Positions 9,956 to 19,198 are shown, numbered from the stretch's first letter. The stretch is 54,652 nucleotides of DNA from a bacterium (GCA_021782205.1 JAJXVH010000014.1:1-54652); one strand, 5' to 3'. Made by a program: numbers and translations. Notes: generated by a model from the sequence alone, not told the origin.

Positions 9956-10009
9956 CTACCTCGTCAGTGCCGCGGCCAACGCGACAACGAGAAAAAGAAG
10001 GGGCTTCAT
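9956..10009 (-). pseudogene. Truncated duplicate of the HtrA-like gene 5' end
   Basis: ATG plus 16 codons and a TAG. The first 14 residues (MKPLLFLVVALAAA) equal the protease signal peptide, then the frame runs into insert sequence (LTR, stop). The nearby 12-bp difference between the two copies can be explained by loss of one unit between short gccgcgg repeats. Confidence 0.8.
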
Positions 10010-10068
10010 GACGCGATTTTATATCATTGCCCCGTGACTTCGCCGCTGCCGCGCTTCCAGCCCGAGAA
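9969..10068. repeat. 100-bp direct repeat, right copy
   Basis: Matches 2034-2133 at 98 of 100 positions. This copy retains the functional start of the methyltransferase gene and a truncated start of the protease gene, the mirror image of the left copy. Similarity stops at 10069. Confidence 0.95.
10022..10027 (+). promoter_or_regulatory. -10 element of the methyltransferase gene
   Basis: TATCAT, 6 nt before the GTG start at 10034. It overlaps on the other strand the -10 of the protease remnant, so the two divergent leaderless promoters originally shared about 24 bp. Confidence 0.45.
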
Positions 10069-11029
10069 CGACGGCCAGGACCGCCACCCGCCGCGCTGCC
10101 CGGCTTGCGGGCACGGCGCGCCCGAGACGGCGCTGGCCTGCGCGGAGCCCGGCTTCGAGATCCTGCGCTGCCCCGACTGCGGCCTGGGCCGCACCTGGCC
10201 GCCGGTCGCGCCCGACCAGATCGCGGCCTGGTATCCGGAGCGCTACTACGGCAAGGGCAACGTGCGCTTCAACGCGCTCTTCGAGCGCCTGATCCGGCTG
10301 TTCCGCCGCCGCCGCGCGGACGTACTGCACAACCGCGTGCCGCGCGGGCCGGTGCTGGACGTGGGCTGCGGGCGCGGCTTCCTGCTGAGCTTCCTGCGCG
10401 AACTCGGCTACGAGCCGCACGGGGTGGAATTCTCCGACGTGGCCGCGCGTCATGCCCGCGAGACGCTCAAGCTTCCCGTCGCCGTTGAGGACTTCGCCTC
10501 CTCGCCCATCGAGCACGGCCGCTACAACGCCGTGATTTTCTGGCACTCGCTGGAGCATTTCTCCAATCCCGTCGCCGCCATCGCGCGCGCCTCCGAGGCG
10601 CTCAAGCCCGGCGGCGTGCTGGCCGTCGCGGTGCCCAACTACGGCAGCCTCCAGGCGCGCCTGTTCGGCCGCTATTGGTTCCATCTGGACGTGCCGCGCC
10701 ACTACTTTCACTTCACCGAACGGTCGCTGGAAGCCGTCCTGGCGCGCCACCGCCTGCGCGTCGTCCAGCTCGACCATTTCAGCTTCGAACAGAATCCCTA
10801 CGGCACCTTGCAGAGCTTCTACAACGCGCTGGGCTTCCGTTTCAACCTGCTCTACTCCCTGCTCAAGGACCCCAGCGCGCGCGCCGACGAGCTGGCGCGC
10901 TACCCGTTCCAGGTCGCCGCCATCGTCCTGCTTCTGGCGCCGCTGCTCCTGCTCTGCCTCGCGCTGGCGCCGCTGGAAGCCCTGCTGCGCTCGGGCGGCA
11001 CGATCGAGCTCTACGCGTTTAAAGAATAG
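10034..11029 (+). CDS. Class I SAM-dependent methyltransferase with N-terminal zinc-ribbon-like cysteines
   Basis: The 331-residue protein has two CxxC pairs (Cys22/Cys25 and Cys46/Cys49), suggesting a small metal-binding ribbon. It continues with a Rossmann methyltransferase domain carrying DVGCGRGF near residue 110 as the SAM-binding loop and SLEHFSNP as the post-motif. A hydrophobic segment at about 293-320 suggests membrane attachment. Proteins of this layout are common in polysaccharide and lipid-sugar gene clusters, and the downstream sugar-nucleotide operon fits that. The GTG start is supported by the upstream -10 and the duplicated region. Its substrate cannot be told. Confidence 0.85.
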   Translation: MTSPLPRFQPENDGQDRHPPRCPACGHGAPETALACAEPGFEILRCPDCGLGRTWPPVAPDQIAAWYPERYYGKGNVRFNALFERLIRLFRRRRADVLHNRVPRGPVLDVGCGRGFLLSFLRELGYEPHGVEFSDVAARHARETLKLPVAVEDFASSPIEHGRYNAVIFWHSLEHFSNPVAAIARASEALKPGGVLAVAVPNYGSLQARLFGRYWFHLDVPRHYFHFTERSLEAVLARHRLRVVQLDHFSFEQNPYGTLQSFYNALGFRFNLLYSLLKDPSARADELARYPFQVAAIVLLLAPLLLLCLALAPLEALLRSGGTIELYAFKE

Positions 11030-11039
11030 CGCGCGGCAC

Positions 11040-13184
11040 TTACGGGATCGTCAGCAGGCCGTTCTTGATCGTCAAGCCCGGCAGGTCGATGGCAAACGGC
11101 GTCTCCGGATTGGGATCCAAGGAGACGGTGAGGTCCTTGATGTGCCCGAACAGACCGACCGGCAGCGGCGTGCCCATGTAGGAGGCCGCCAGCACGCGCA
11201 CGCGCAGCACGCGCGCGGCGCGGTCCAGTTCCAGCGCCGCTTCCAGGGCGACCGGACGGCCATGCCAGCGGCCCTCGGCGCGCACGGTGCCGTCGAGCGT
11301 CACGCGGTCGAGCGTCAATCCGTGCAGCCGCGCGTTGGCGAACGCCAGCAACGACGCGGCACTCACCCGCCCGCTCTCGACGCGCAGGCGGTCCAGCCGC
11401 ATGATGCGGATGTTCGCGAACTCGACCCTGCGCACGTCTACACCCGGGATGGAGACGAAAGAGAAGTTATCCGCCCGCGCGCTCAGGCCGTCGACGGCCA
11501 GGCCGCGCACCGTCACGCCCGCCACGCTTAGTCGTGCGCTCTTCCACGCCGACAGGGCCGGGCTCCAGTCGTCGAAATCCAGACGCAGGCCAGAGCCGGA
11601 GGCCCCGTCCGCGCCGAACTCATCGACGATGAGACGCCGTCCGGGATAGGGCGCGGGCCGGCCCAGCCTCTGACGGTATAAAATCGCGGAGGACCCGTCG
11701 GGCAAGGGCCAGCGGGCGGTTTCCTGATAGCCGGTCTGGAACCAGCCGCCGATTTGGGTGATCTGATCGGCCGCCTCCGGCAGACCGCCGATGACGCCGG
11801 CGGGGCCCAGCGTACCGGTCTTGAGCAGGACGAACTCCGAGAGTTCGCACAGGCGCTTGTTGACGCCGCGCATGCTGATGCCGGGCAGGCCGAGAAGGCG
11901 CTGGGCCCAGTGGAACGTCGGGCCGTTGAAGTAGACGTCGTTGGCCACGAGCGTGACGTTGGTCAGCGGCCGCGACGGGTCGCGCTGCGCCGCGATGCGC
12001 CGCAGGATGTCCTCGATGTGCCAGTCCGCCGCCTCCGGCGGGCGGCTGACGAACAGAGGCAGGGGAACGAACGGAAGCGGGACGTCGAACGCCGGGATCC
12101 AGCCGAAGAAAAAGTTGATCAGGAAGATGAATTGGAGCAGGACCGCGCCCCAGCTGACCGAGTCCGGCCACGTCGCGGCGAAGGCCAGGCCCAGAGGCGC
12201 CAAGCCCGGCAAAAGAAAGCGCATCTGCCGGTTGGGCACGATCGTCCAGAACACGTAGGAGGTGACCACCCAGTAGGCCAGGATCCAGCCGTACTCGCGC
12301 CGCCGCGTGTACTGGGGAGCGATGAGTCCGATAAATCCCATCAACCACAGCAACGGACCCAGCGGGCCCGCCGCGTCGCGCAAATAGGTCAGCCACGCTC
12401 CGCCCTGCCAGAACGGCACCGCGAAGTCGGACGACGCCTGCACCAGGCGCGAGGGAAGCAGCGCCAGATGCGACCAATACCACGGCACGAACAGAGCCAA
12501 GGACAAGCCGGCGGCGGCCAGCACCTTCGGCCGCGCGCGGCGGTCGGAAACCGCGCGCGCCGCGATCAGGTAGGCCGGGATGAGGTAGCTGAAGAAGCTC
12601 CATTTATGGAGCATGCCGACCGCATACAGCGCGCCGAAGGCCAACGACGGAGCCCAAGAGGAGAACCCCTGGCTTTCGATGAGCGCCCAATACGCGGCCG
12701 CGGTCCAGGCGATGACGGACAGATCCACGAGCTGGGTCGTGTAGAGCTCCTGAATGCCGGGCGACGCGCAGAAGAGGAGCGTCGCGGCCAAAGCCCTCCC
12801 ATCGGGCAGGAAGCGCCAGGAGATGCCGAACAGCGAAACCGCGAGCACCGCCAGGTAGAGCCAGTTGTACCACAGCGCGGCGTGAGCCGGGTCGGGGGAG
12901 TCGTAGGCGCCGCGCAACAGAAGTTGGTAGGCGGGCGGAAACGGCGGCATGCCGGGCTTCGGGGCCAGATACCAGAAGTCCGACCAGCGCCCCGCGTTCA
13001 GCGCCTGGCGGTAGTCCAGAGCGATCTCCAGCTGGACCGCCTGGTCCCAGGCCGGCGGGCGGGTGTCGACGCGCACGAAGCGGCGCATCATGATCGCCTC
13101 GAACGCCAGGAAGGCCGCCAGGCCCAGGACGCTCAGGACCAGCGTTTTTCGCGACGGACGCAAAATAGGCCCAAATTCGTTCAT
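11040..13184 (-). CDS. GT-C-type (GT39-like) membrane glycosyltransferase with C-terminal LmeA/DUF2993-like domain
   Basis: The N-terminal ~400 residues contain many hydrophobic segments separated by short loops, and an early loop Asp (VDTRPPAWDQAV) typical of polyprenyl-phosphate-sugar-dependent GT-C enzymes. The last ~180 residues are different: a beta-rich, soluble sequence (VTVRGLAVDGLSARADNFSF, then LDRVTLDGTVRAEG) resembling the LmeA/DUF2993 lipid-binding fold. A fusion of transferase and lipid-binding module would place the latter in the periplasm. The gene is convergent with the methyltransferase gene, their stops 10 nt apart, and divergent from the nucleotidyltransferase gene. The acceptor is unknown. 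Confidence 0.72.
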   Translation of the reverse strand: MNEFGPILRPSRKTLVLSVLGLAAFLAFEAIMMRRFVRVDTRPPAWDQAVQLEIALDYRQALNAGRWSDFWYLAPKPGMPPFPPAYQLLLRGAYDSPDPAHAALWYNWLYLAVLAVSLFGISWRFLPDGRALAATLLFCASPGIQELYTTQLVDLSVIAWTAAAYWALIESQGFSSWAPSLAFGALYAVGMLHKWSFFSYLIPAYLIAARAVSDRRARPKVLAAAGLSLALFVPWYWSHLALLPSRLVQASSDFAVPFWQGGAWLTYLRDAAGPLGPLLWLMGFIGLIAPQYTRRREYGWILAYWVVTSYVFWTIVPNRQMRFLLPGLAPLGLAFAATWPDSVSWGAVLLQFIFLINFFFGWIPAFDVPLPFVPLPLFVSRPPEAADWHIEDILRRIAAQRDPSRPLTNVTLVANDVYFNGPTFHWAQRLLGLPGISMRGVNKRLCELSEFVLLKTGTLGPAGVIGGLPEAADQITQIGGWFQTGYQETARWPLPDGSSAILYRQRLGRPAPYPGRRLIVDEFGADGASGSGLRLDFDDWSPALSAWKSARLSVAGVTVRGLAVDGLSARADNFSFVSIPGVDVRRVEFANIRIMRLDRLRVESGRVSAASLLAFANARLHGLTLDRVTLDGTVRAEGRWHGRPVALEAALELDRAARVLRVRVLAASYMGTPLPVGLFGHIKDLTVSLDPNPETPFAIDLPGLTIKNGLLTIP

Positions 13185-13201
13185 CGCAGCGGTGCCATCT
13201 T

Positions 13202-13219
13202 AGTATATTTTTGTAGAAT
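13202..13219. promoter_or_regulatory. Overlapping divergent -10 elements
   Basis: TATACT on the minus strand (13202-13207) serves the glycosyltransferase gene with a 17-nt leader. TAGAAT on the plus strand (13214-13219) lies 9 nt before the nucleotidyltransferase ATG. The plus-strand context TTGTAGAATCC recurs exactly before the gene at 21169. Confidence 0.5.
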
Positions 13220-13228
13220 CCGCGGGCC

Positions 13229-14251
13229 ATGAAAGCTGCCATCCTGATCGGCGGGCAGGGCACGCGCCTGCGTCCGTTCACGCTGGACGCGCCCAAGCCC
13301 CTCCTGCCGGTCTTAAACCGCCCCTTTTTGGAATACCAGTTCCAGATCCTGCGCAAGTCCGGCGTGCGCGAGGTCGCGCTGTGCACGTCTTACCGCGCGC
13401 TGGACTTCCGCCGCGCCTTCGGCGACGGCCGCCGCCTGGGCCTGCGCCTGCGCTATGTGCGCGAGACCATGCCGCTGGGCACCGGCGGCGCGGCCAAGAA
13501 CGCGGAAAATCTTCTCCTCGGCGGCACGTCCTTGATCCTCAACGGCGACGTGCTCAACGCCTTCGACGTGCGCGCGTTCCTGAGCTTCCACCGCGCGCGC
13601 CGCGCGGAGATCTCCATCGCGCTGACGCGCGTCAAGGACCCCACCGCCTACGGCCTGGTCCTCACCGACGCCAAAGGCATGGTGCGCCGATTCTTGGAAA
13701 AACCGTCCTGGGACGAAGTGGAGACGAACACGATCAACGCCGGCGCCTACCTGTTCGAGCCCTCGGTGTTTTCGCACATCCCGGCGGGCAAGACTTATTC
13801 TTTGGAGCGCGGTCTATTTCCCGAGCGGCTGGCGGCCGGCGCCGCGCTGGCCGGCTGGGTGGCGCCCGGCTACTGGATCGACATCGGCACCGTCGAAAAA
13901 TACCTGCAGGTGCACCTGGATATTTTAGGCGGGCGCACGCCGTTCAAGCCCGGCGCGGGCGTGCGCACTCTCAAGGGCTTTGAAGGCGCGACCGTCGCGG
14001 CGGGCGCGGGCGCTCACGTGGCGGAGTTCGCGCGCTTTTCGGGCGGCGTCAGCTTGGGCCGCGGCGCGCGCGTGGGCCGCGGCGCGCAGTTGAGCGACTG
14101 CGTGGTGCTGGACGGCGCCGTGGTGGGCGACGGCGCTCGGCTTGACCGCTGCGTGGTGGGCGCGCACGCGCGCGTGGGCACGCACGCAACTTTGGGTCCC
14201 GGCACGGCGCTGGCCGGCGGCTCGCGCGTGGGAGACTACAGCCAGCTATGA
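13229..14251 (+). CDS. NDP-sugar pyrophosphorylase (hexose-1-phosphate nucleotidyltransferase) with hexapeptide tail
   Basis: Transfers a nucleoside monophosphate to a sugar-1-phosphate. The N-terminal signature GGQGTRLRPFT with the following PKPLLPV is intact, LNGDVLNAF supplies the metal-binding Asp, and FLEKPSWDE is the sugar-contact loop. From about residue 235 the protein turns into left-handed helix repeats, as in GlmU-type and mannose-1-phosphate guanylyltransferase-type enzymes. It opens a four-gene operon with a cupin isomerase, a phosphohexomutase and a second nucleotidyltransferase, which favours mannose-1-phosphate guanylyltransferase, but base and sugar specificity are not provable from sequence. 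Confidence 0.85.
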   Translation: MKAAILIGGQGTRLRPFTLDAPKPLLPVLNRPFLEYQFQILRKSGVREVALCTSYRALDFRRAFGDGRRLGLRLRYVRETMPLGTGGAAKNAENLLLGGTSLILNGDVLNAFDVRAFLSFHRARRAEISIALTRVKDPTAYGLVLTDAKGMVRRFLEKPSWDEVETNTINAGAYLFEPSVFSHIPAGKTYSLERGLFPERLAAGAALAGWVAPGYWIDIGTVEKYLQVHLDILGGRTPFKPGAGVRTLKGFEGATVAAGAGAHVAEFARFSGGVSLGRGARVGRGAQLSDCVVLDGAVVGDGARLDRCVVGAHARVGTHATLGPGTALAGGSRVGDYSQL

Positions 14252-14604
14252 AATTCAAGGTCAAGACCGTCGACAAGCCCTGGGGCCGCGAGCTGATCTT
14301 CGCGCACGCCCCGGGCAAGTACGCAGGCAAGATCCTGGTCATCGAGAAAGGCGGACGGCTGAGCCTGCAGTATCACCGGCGCAAGCACGAGAGCCTCTAC
14401 GTCTTAAAGGGCACGCTCACCTTGCGGCTGGGCAAGAAAACGATCACCGCCGGACCCGGCGCGGCCTTCGCGGTGCCGACCGGAACGATCCACCGCTTTC
14501 AGGCGCTGCACGGACGCGTGACGCTCGTCGAGGTCTCCACGACGGAGCTCGACGACGTGGTGCGGCTCCAGGACGATTACGGACGCACAGGGGATAAACG
14601 ATAA
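14248..14604 (+). CDS. Small cupin, type II mannose-6-phosphate isomerase-like
   Basis: A 118-residue single-domain cupin with KPWGRELIF at the start, LQYHRRKHESLYVLKG as the metal-binding His/Glu motif and PTGTIHRFQA supplying the second metal-binding His. It corresponds to the isolated C-terminal domain of bifunctional ManC proteins, which interconverts fructose-6-phosphate and mannose-6-phosphate. It overlaps the upstream gene by ATGA and the downstream gene by one base, so the operon is tightly coupled. Binding without catalysis is possible because stand-alone copies are poorly studied. Confidence 0.8.
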   Translation: MKFKVKTVDKPWGRELIFAHAPGKYAGKILVIEKGGRLSLQYHRRKHESLYVLKGTLTLRLGKKTITAGPGAAFAVPTGTIHRFQALHGRVTLVEVSTTELDDVVRLQDDYGRTGDKR

Positions 14605-16031
14605 TGGATCCAATCAAGTTCGGCACCGACGGCTGGCGCGGCGTCATCGCGCGCGACTTCACCTTCGAGAACGTGCGGCGCGCGGCCCAGGCCATCGCGG
14701 ACTACGTGAAGGAAGACCAAGCCCGCAACGTGCGCAAGAAGACGCCGCTGTCCGGGCCCATGGTCGTGGGCTACGACCGCCGCTTCCAGTCCGACGCGTT
14801 CGCGCGCGAGATCGCGCAGGTGCTGGAGGCCAACCACCTCAACCCCACCTTGCTGGCCGAGAGCCTGCCCACGCCCGCGATCAGCTACCTGTCGCGCAAG
14901 CTGGGCGGCGTGGGCGTGATGGTCACCGCCAGCCACAACCCGCCGCCCTACAACGGCGTCAAGATCAAGATCGACGGACGCGCGGCGCTGGAGGACGTCA
15001 CGCAGGGCGTGGAGTCCTGGGTGGGCCGCACCGCGCCCACGCGCGCGGCGGAGATCAAGATCAAGTCCTACCGCGACGCTTACCTGCAGTATCTGAAAGG
15101 CCGCTCCGACCTGGCGCAGATCAAGGCCAAGATCAAGAAGCCCGTGGTCGTCGACTACATGCACGGCGCGGGCTCGGGCCTGGCCGCGGACCTGATCGGC
15201 GGCAAGAACCTCGTCGAGATCCGCGCCGCGCACGACCCGTTGTTCGGCGGCGTGCATCCGGAGCCCATCGAGCAGTATCTGGGCGCGCTGTCCGAGGCGG
15301 TCAAGGCCCACAAGGCCGGCGTCGGCTTGGCGCTCGACGGCGACGCCGACCGCTTCGGCCTGGTCGACGAGAACGGCCGCTACCTGACGCCCTGCCAGGT
15401 CTTCCCGATGATCGTCCTCTACCTGATCGAAAAGAAGAAGTTCACGGGCAAGATCGTGCAGTCGGTGTCGCTGGGCTACCTGGCGGAGCGCATCGCCAAG
15501 GACAAGGGCGTGGCCTTCGAGCAGCTGCCGGTGGGCTTCAAGCACGTGGCCGAGAAGCTGGCCACGGGCGAGGCGCAGATCGCCGGCGAGGAATCCGGCG
15601 GCTACGCCTGGGCGGACAAGAGCGGCATCGCGGAGCGCGACGGCATGCTGACCGCGCTGCTCTTCCTTGAAATGATGGCGGCCACGGGCAAGACGCCGTC
15701 CCAGCTCTGGAAGGACGTGGAGACGAAATACGGCGCGAGCTTCTACAAGCGCATCGACTATCGCATCCACAAGCCGGTGGTCGACAAGGCGCTGTGGACC
15801 ACGAAGCTGGTCAAGAAGCTGCCCAAGAAGATCCTGAACACGGGCATCAAGGAACTGATCCAGATCGACGGGCTGAAGATCGTTTTGGAAGACGGGCATT
15901 GGCTGCTGATGCGCCCGTCGGGCACCGAGCCCTTGATGCGCGTCTACGCGGAGAGCGACAAGGCGGAGCGCACCCAGGCCCTGCTCGACCACGCCAAGAA
16001 GTGGGTCGCCCCCAGCCTCGGTGCGCACTGA
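14604..16031 (+). CDS. Phosphoglucomutase/phosphomannomutase family alpha-D-phosphohexomutase
   Basis: Converts hexose-6-phosphate and hexose-1-phosphate. Ser110 in TASHNPPPYNG is the phosphoserine nucleophile, the metal loop is DGDADR with Asp245, Asp247 and Asp249, GEESGGYA recognises the sugar, and RPSGTEPLMRVYAES near the C-terminus binds phosphate. The length (475 residues) is normal. It lies between the cupin isomerase and the second nucleotidyltransferase and would supply the hexose-1-phosphate they use. Glucose versus mannose preference is undetermined. Confidence 0.92.
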   Translation: MDPIKFGTDGWRGVIARDFTFENVRRAAQAIADYVKEDQARNVRKKTPLSGPMVVGYDRRFQSDAFAREIAQVLEANHLNPTLLAESLPTPAISYLSRKLGGVGVMVTASHNPPPYNGVKIKIDGRAALEDVTQGVESWVGRTAPTRAAEIKIKSYRDAYLQYLKGRSDLAQIKAKIKKPVVVDYMHGAGSGLAADLIGGKNLVEIRAAHDPLFGGVHPEPIEQYLGALSEAVKAHKAGVGLALDGDADRFGLVDENGRYLTPCQVFPMIVLYLIEKKKFTGKIVQSVSLGYLAERIAKDKGVAFEQLPVGFKHVAEKLATGEAQIAGEESGGYAWADKSGIAERDGMLTALLFLEMMAATGKTPSQLWKDVETKYGASFYKRIDYRIHKPVVDKALWTTKLVKKLPKKILNTGIKELIQIDGLKIVLEDGHWLLMRPSGTEPLMRVYAESDKAERTQALLDHAKKWVAPSLGAH

Positions 16032-16038
16032 GGTGGTC

Positions 16039-17082
16039 ATGGGTCCGCGCAAGGCGATGCTGCTGGCCGCCGGCGCCGGCACGCGCCTGCGCCCGCTGAC
16101 CTACGAGACGCCCAAGCCGATGGTGCCGGTCGTCAACCGGCCGGTGATCCACCACGTGCTCGACAACCTGCTCAAGCACGGCGTCGAGGAGGTGATGGTC
16201 AACCTGCACGCGCACCCGGAGCAGGTGCGCGGCTACTGCGGCGACGGCTCGCGCTGGAGCCTGAAGCTCGATTATTCGCTGGAGCCCAAGCTGCTGGGCA
16301 CCGCGGGCGCCATCAAGCGCGTGGAGGGCTTCCTGAAGGACGGCCCCTTCTTCGTCATGTCCGGCGACGGGCTGTCCGACATCGACCTGAGCGCGATGTA
16401 CGCCTTCCACCGCCGCCGCGGCTCCATGGCCACGATGGCGATCAAACGCGTGGACGCCCGCTTCGAGTACGGCGTGACAATGACGGACGCCTCTCAAAAA
16501 ATCAAAGGCTTCCTTGAAAAACCATCGTGGGGCGACGTGTTCTCCAACAAGGTCAACACCGGCATCTACCTCTTCGAGCCCGAGGTCCTCAAGCTCATCC
16601 CCAAGGACTCCGTCTACGATTTCGGCAACGACCTTTGGCCGAAGCTGCTCAAGATGAAGAAGCCGATCTACGCTTACGAGACCGAGTCCTACTGGTGCGA
16701 CGTCGGCAACCTGGCCGAGTACCGCCGCTGCCAGATCGACTGCCTGGACCGCAAGGCCTTGATCAACATCCCCGGCGCCGAAGTGCGCAAGGGCGTCTAT
16801 ATTCAGGAAGGCACCGTCGTGGACCCGCGCGCGCGCCTGATCGCGCCCGTGGTCATCGGCAAGGCCGGCCGCATCGCCGCCGGCGCCGTCGTGGGCCCCT
16901 ACTCCGTGATCGGCGACCGCGCGCAGATCGGCGCGGGCGCCCACCTAGAGCGCTGCATCCTCTTCGACAACGTGACCGTCGGCGAGGGCGTGCGCCTCAA
17001 CAACTGCATCATCGGCCCCAGCGGCAACGTCAAGGAGAACATCTCCGTGTTCGAGGCCGCCGTCCTCAACATCCGGCAGTAG
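16039..17082 (+). CDS. Second NDP-sugar pyrophosphorylase with hexapeptide tail
   Basis: GAGTRLRPLTYETPKPMVPV is the nucleotide-binding signature, MSGDGLSDIDLSAM the metal-binding stretch and GFLEKPSWGD the sugar loop. The C-terminal ~110 residues are hexapeptide repeats. The ATG at 16039 follows a gaggtgg ribosome-binding-like stretch; a GTG at 16021 would overlap the mutase gene by 11 bases. The protein is a paralogue of the first operon gene with the same order of domains, so the operon may make two activated sugars or use one copy as a regulatory partner, as GMPPA does in eukaryotes. That comparison is inference. Confidence 0.85.
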   Translation: MGPRKAMLLAAGAGTRLRPLTYETPKPMVPVVNRPVIHHVLDNLLKHGVEEVMVNLHAHPEQVRGYCGDGSRWSLKLDYSLEPKLLGTAGAIKRVEGFLKDGPFFVMSGDGLSDIDLSAMYAFHRRRGSMATMAIKRVDARFEYGVTMTDASQKIKGFLEKPSWGDVFSNKVNTGIYLFEPEVLKLIPKDSVYDFGNDLWPKLLKMKKPIYAYETESYWCDVGNLAEYRRCQIDCLDRKALINIPGAEVRKGVYIQEGTVVDPRARLIAPVVIGKAGRIAAGAVVGPYSVIGDRAQIGAGAHLERCILFDNVTVGEGVRLNNCIIGPSGNVKENISVFEAAVLNIRQ

Positions 17083-17097
17083 GCCGGCACGCGGCCA

Positions 17098-17625
17098 ATG
17101 GAGTTGCTGACCACCCGCCTGCGCCTGCGCCCGATTCGTCAGTCGGACGCCCCGCGCGTCTACGCGATGGCCTCGAGCCCTGGCGTCGCCGTGCCGGCCG
17201 GCTATCCGACTCCGAAGACTATTCGGGATAGTCGCACCTACGCCGCACGCGCGTCGGCCGAATGGCGCAAACGCAAGCCCCGGCAATTGACTTTCTCGAT
17301 TCTGAGACGGGGCGACACGATTTGGATCGGGCTCATCAGCCTTCGTTGGCCGCACAACGGCGTCGGTGAACTCGGCTACAGCCTCCACCCGGCATTCTGG
17401 GGGAACGGCTACGCCTCCGAGGCGGCCCGGCGCGTTGTCGCCTTAGCCTTCACAAAATTCGGCGCCCACCGCGTCCAAGCGACCTGCTGGGTCAAAAATC
17501 CGCGCTCCGCCGGGGTCCTAAAAAACGCCGGCCTGCGCAAAGAAGGCACGCTGCGCGGCTATCTGAAGCGGGGCCAGATCGTCCGGGACGAGTTCATGTT
17601 CGGTCTTGCTCGCCGCGAACGCTGA
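17098..17625 (+). CDS. GNAT N-acetyltransferase, RimJ/RimL-like
   Basis: A 175-residue acetyltransferase beginning LTTRLRLRPIRQSDAPRVY, with GELGYSLHPAFWGNGYASEA forming the acetyl-CoA pyrophosphate loop and NPRSAGVLKNAGLRKEGTLR as the C-terminal signature. The RimJ/RimL subgroup acetylates protein N-termini or small amines. It starts 16 nt after the nucleotidyltransferase and could be the last gene of that operon, but no functional link is evident. The same reading frame continues past its TGA for 70 codons. Confidence 0.88.
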   Translation: MELLTTRLRLRPIRQSDAPRVYAMASSPGVAVPAGYPTPKTIRDSRTYAARASAEWRKRKPRQLTFSILRRGDTIWIGLISLRWPHNGVGELGYSLHPAFWGNGYASEAARRVVALAFTKFGAHRVQATCWVKNPRSAGVLKNAGLRKEGTLRGYLKRGQIVRDEFMFGLARRER

Positions 17626-17869
17626 CAATTTTCGGCACCAAAGCTCTCCAAGCGCCAACGAATCAAGCACGACCCCAGCTCTTGCGTCGACAAGACGGTC
17701 GGACGCCGAGCTGCCGCCGAAGCCCCGATCCGGACCAAGGACACCGTCAGGCCCAAAGATCGGCACGCGGTCTTGTTCCTGCGCCGCAAGCTCGAGAACC
17801 ACTCCAAGTCCGGCGGCTCGACGACCGGCGAACCGTAAACGAAGCAAAACCCGCCCGTCGGTAAATTTG

Positions 17870-17875
17870 TATAAT
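17870..17875 (+). promoter_or_regulatory. -10 element of metK
   Basis: Perfect TATAAT; no clear -35 at the usual distance. Transcription would start near 17882, leaving a leader of about 50 nt that contains the hairpin at 17885-17921. Confidence 0.6.
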
Positions 17876-17884
17876 GCGCAAATC

Positions 17885-17921
17885 CTGTCGCCGGCGGCCC
17901 AAGCCGCCCACAGCGCGACAG
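17885..17921 (+). promoter_or_regulatory. Two-tier hairpin in the metK leader
   Basis: An outer stem pairs CTGTCGC (17885-17891) with GCGACAG (17915-17921). An inner stem pairs GGCGGC (17893-17898) with GCCGCC (17903-17908) around a CCAA loop. The structure ends just before the GGAGGA ribosome-binding site (17923-17928). It matches no SAM riboswitch class I can recall. A protein- or ligand-controlled leader is possible. Confidence 0.45.
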
Positions 17922-17933
17922 CGGAGGACGAAC

Positions 17934-19136
<1,203 letters not shown>

Positions 19137-19158
19137 AGTCTGGACGCGCCGCAATCAA

Positions 19159-19198
19159 AGGAGCCCCGCTCGCAAGAGCGGGGCTCCTCGCTTTTTTT
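19159..19198 (+). terminator. Rho-independent terminator of metK
   Basis: A perfect 13-bp stem (AGGAGCCCCGCTC and its complement, 19159-19188) with a GCAA loop is followed by seven T residues at 19192-19198. Confidence 0.93.

Larger units (their letters stand above)
2134..9968. mobile_element. 7.8-kb inserted segment between direct repeats, mechanism unknown
   Basis: The segment lies between two 100-bp direct repeats and contains four genes in two converging pairs. No transposase, integrase, resolvase or terminal inverted repeat is visible. By eye its codon use is less strictly G/C-ending than that of the flanking genes. Because the repeats preserve the full 5' ends and promoters of both flanking genes, insertion would have been neutral for them. 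Single-crossover integration of a circle carrying the 100-bp homology, or duplication during repair, would both fit. Confidence 0.6.
17626..17933 (+). other. 308-bp gap: coding-like relic, then metK promoter and leader
   Basis: After the GNAT stop, 70 codons stay open in the same frame to a TAA at 17836-17838. This stretch has a coding-type base pattern (about 85-90% G/C at third positions by my count, much lower at second positions) but no usable start codon. It looks like the 3' remnant of a gene. The rest holds the metK -10 element and leader hairpin. Confidence 0.35.

Noticed and set aside
2134-9968. A classical insertion sequence or integrated phage
   Set aside because: No transposase, integrase, inverted termini or phage genes are present, and the flanking duplication of 100 bp is too long for an IS target site.
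11754-13232. A 492-codon plus-strand frame opposite the GT-C-like gene
   Set aside because: Arg/Gln/Glu/His-rich shadow; the minus-strand frame has clear membrane segments.
14577-16082. A 501-codon minus-strand frame opposite the phosphohexomutase gene
   Set aside because: Fully covered by the mutase gene; the product is low-complexity Ala/Val/His/Arg.
17885-17921. A known SAM riboswitch class in the metK leader
   Set aside because: The length and sequence do not match SAM-I, SAM-II, SAM-III or SAM/SAH patterns as I remember them; only a hairpin can be claimed.
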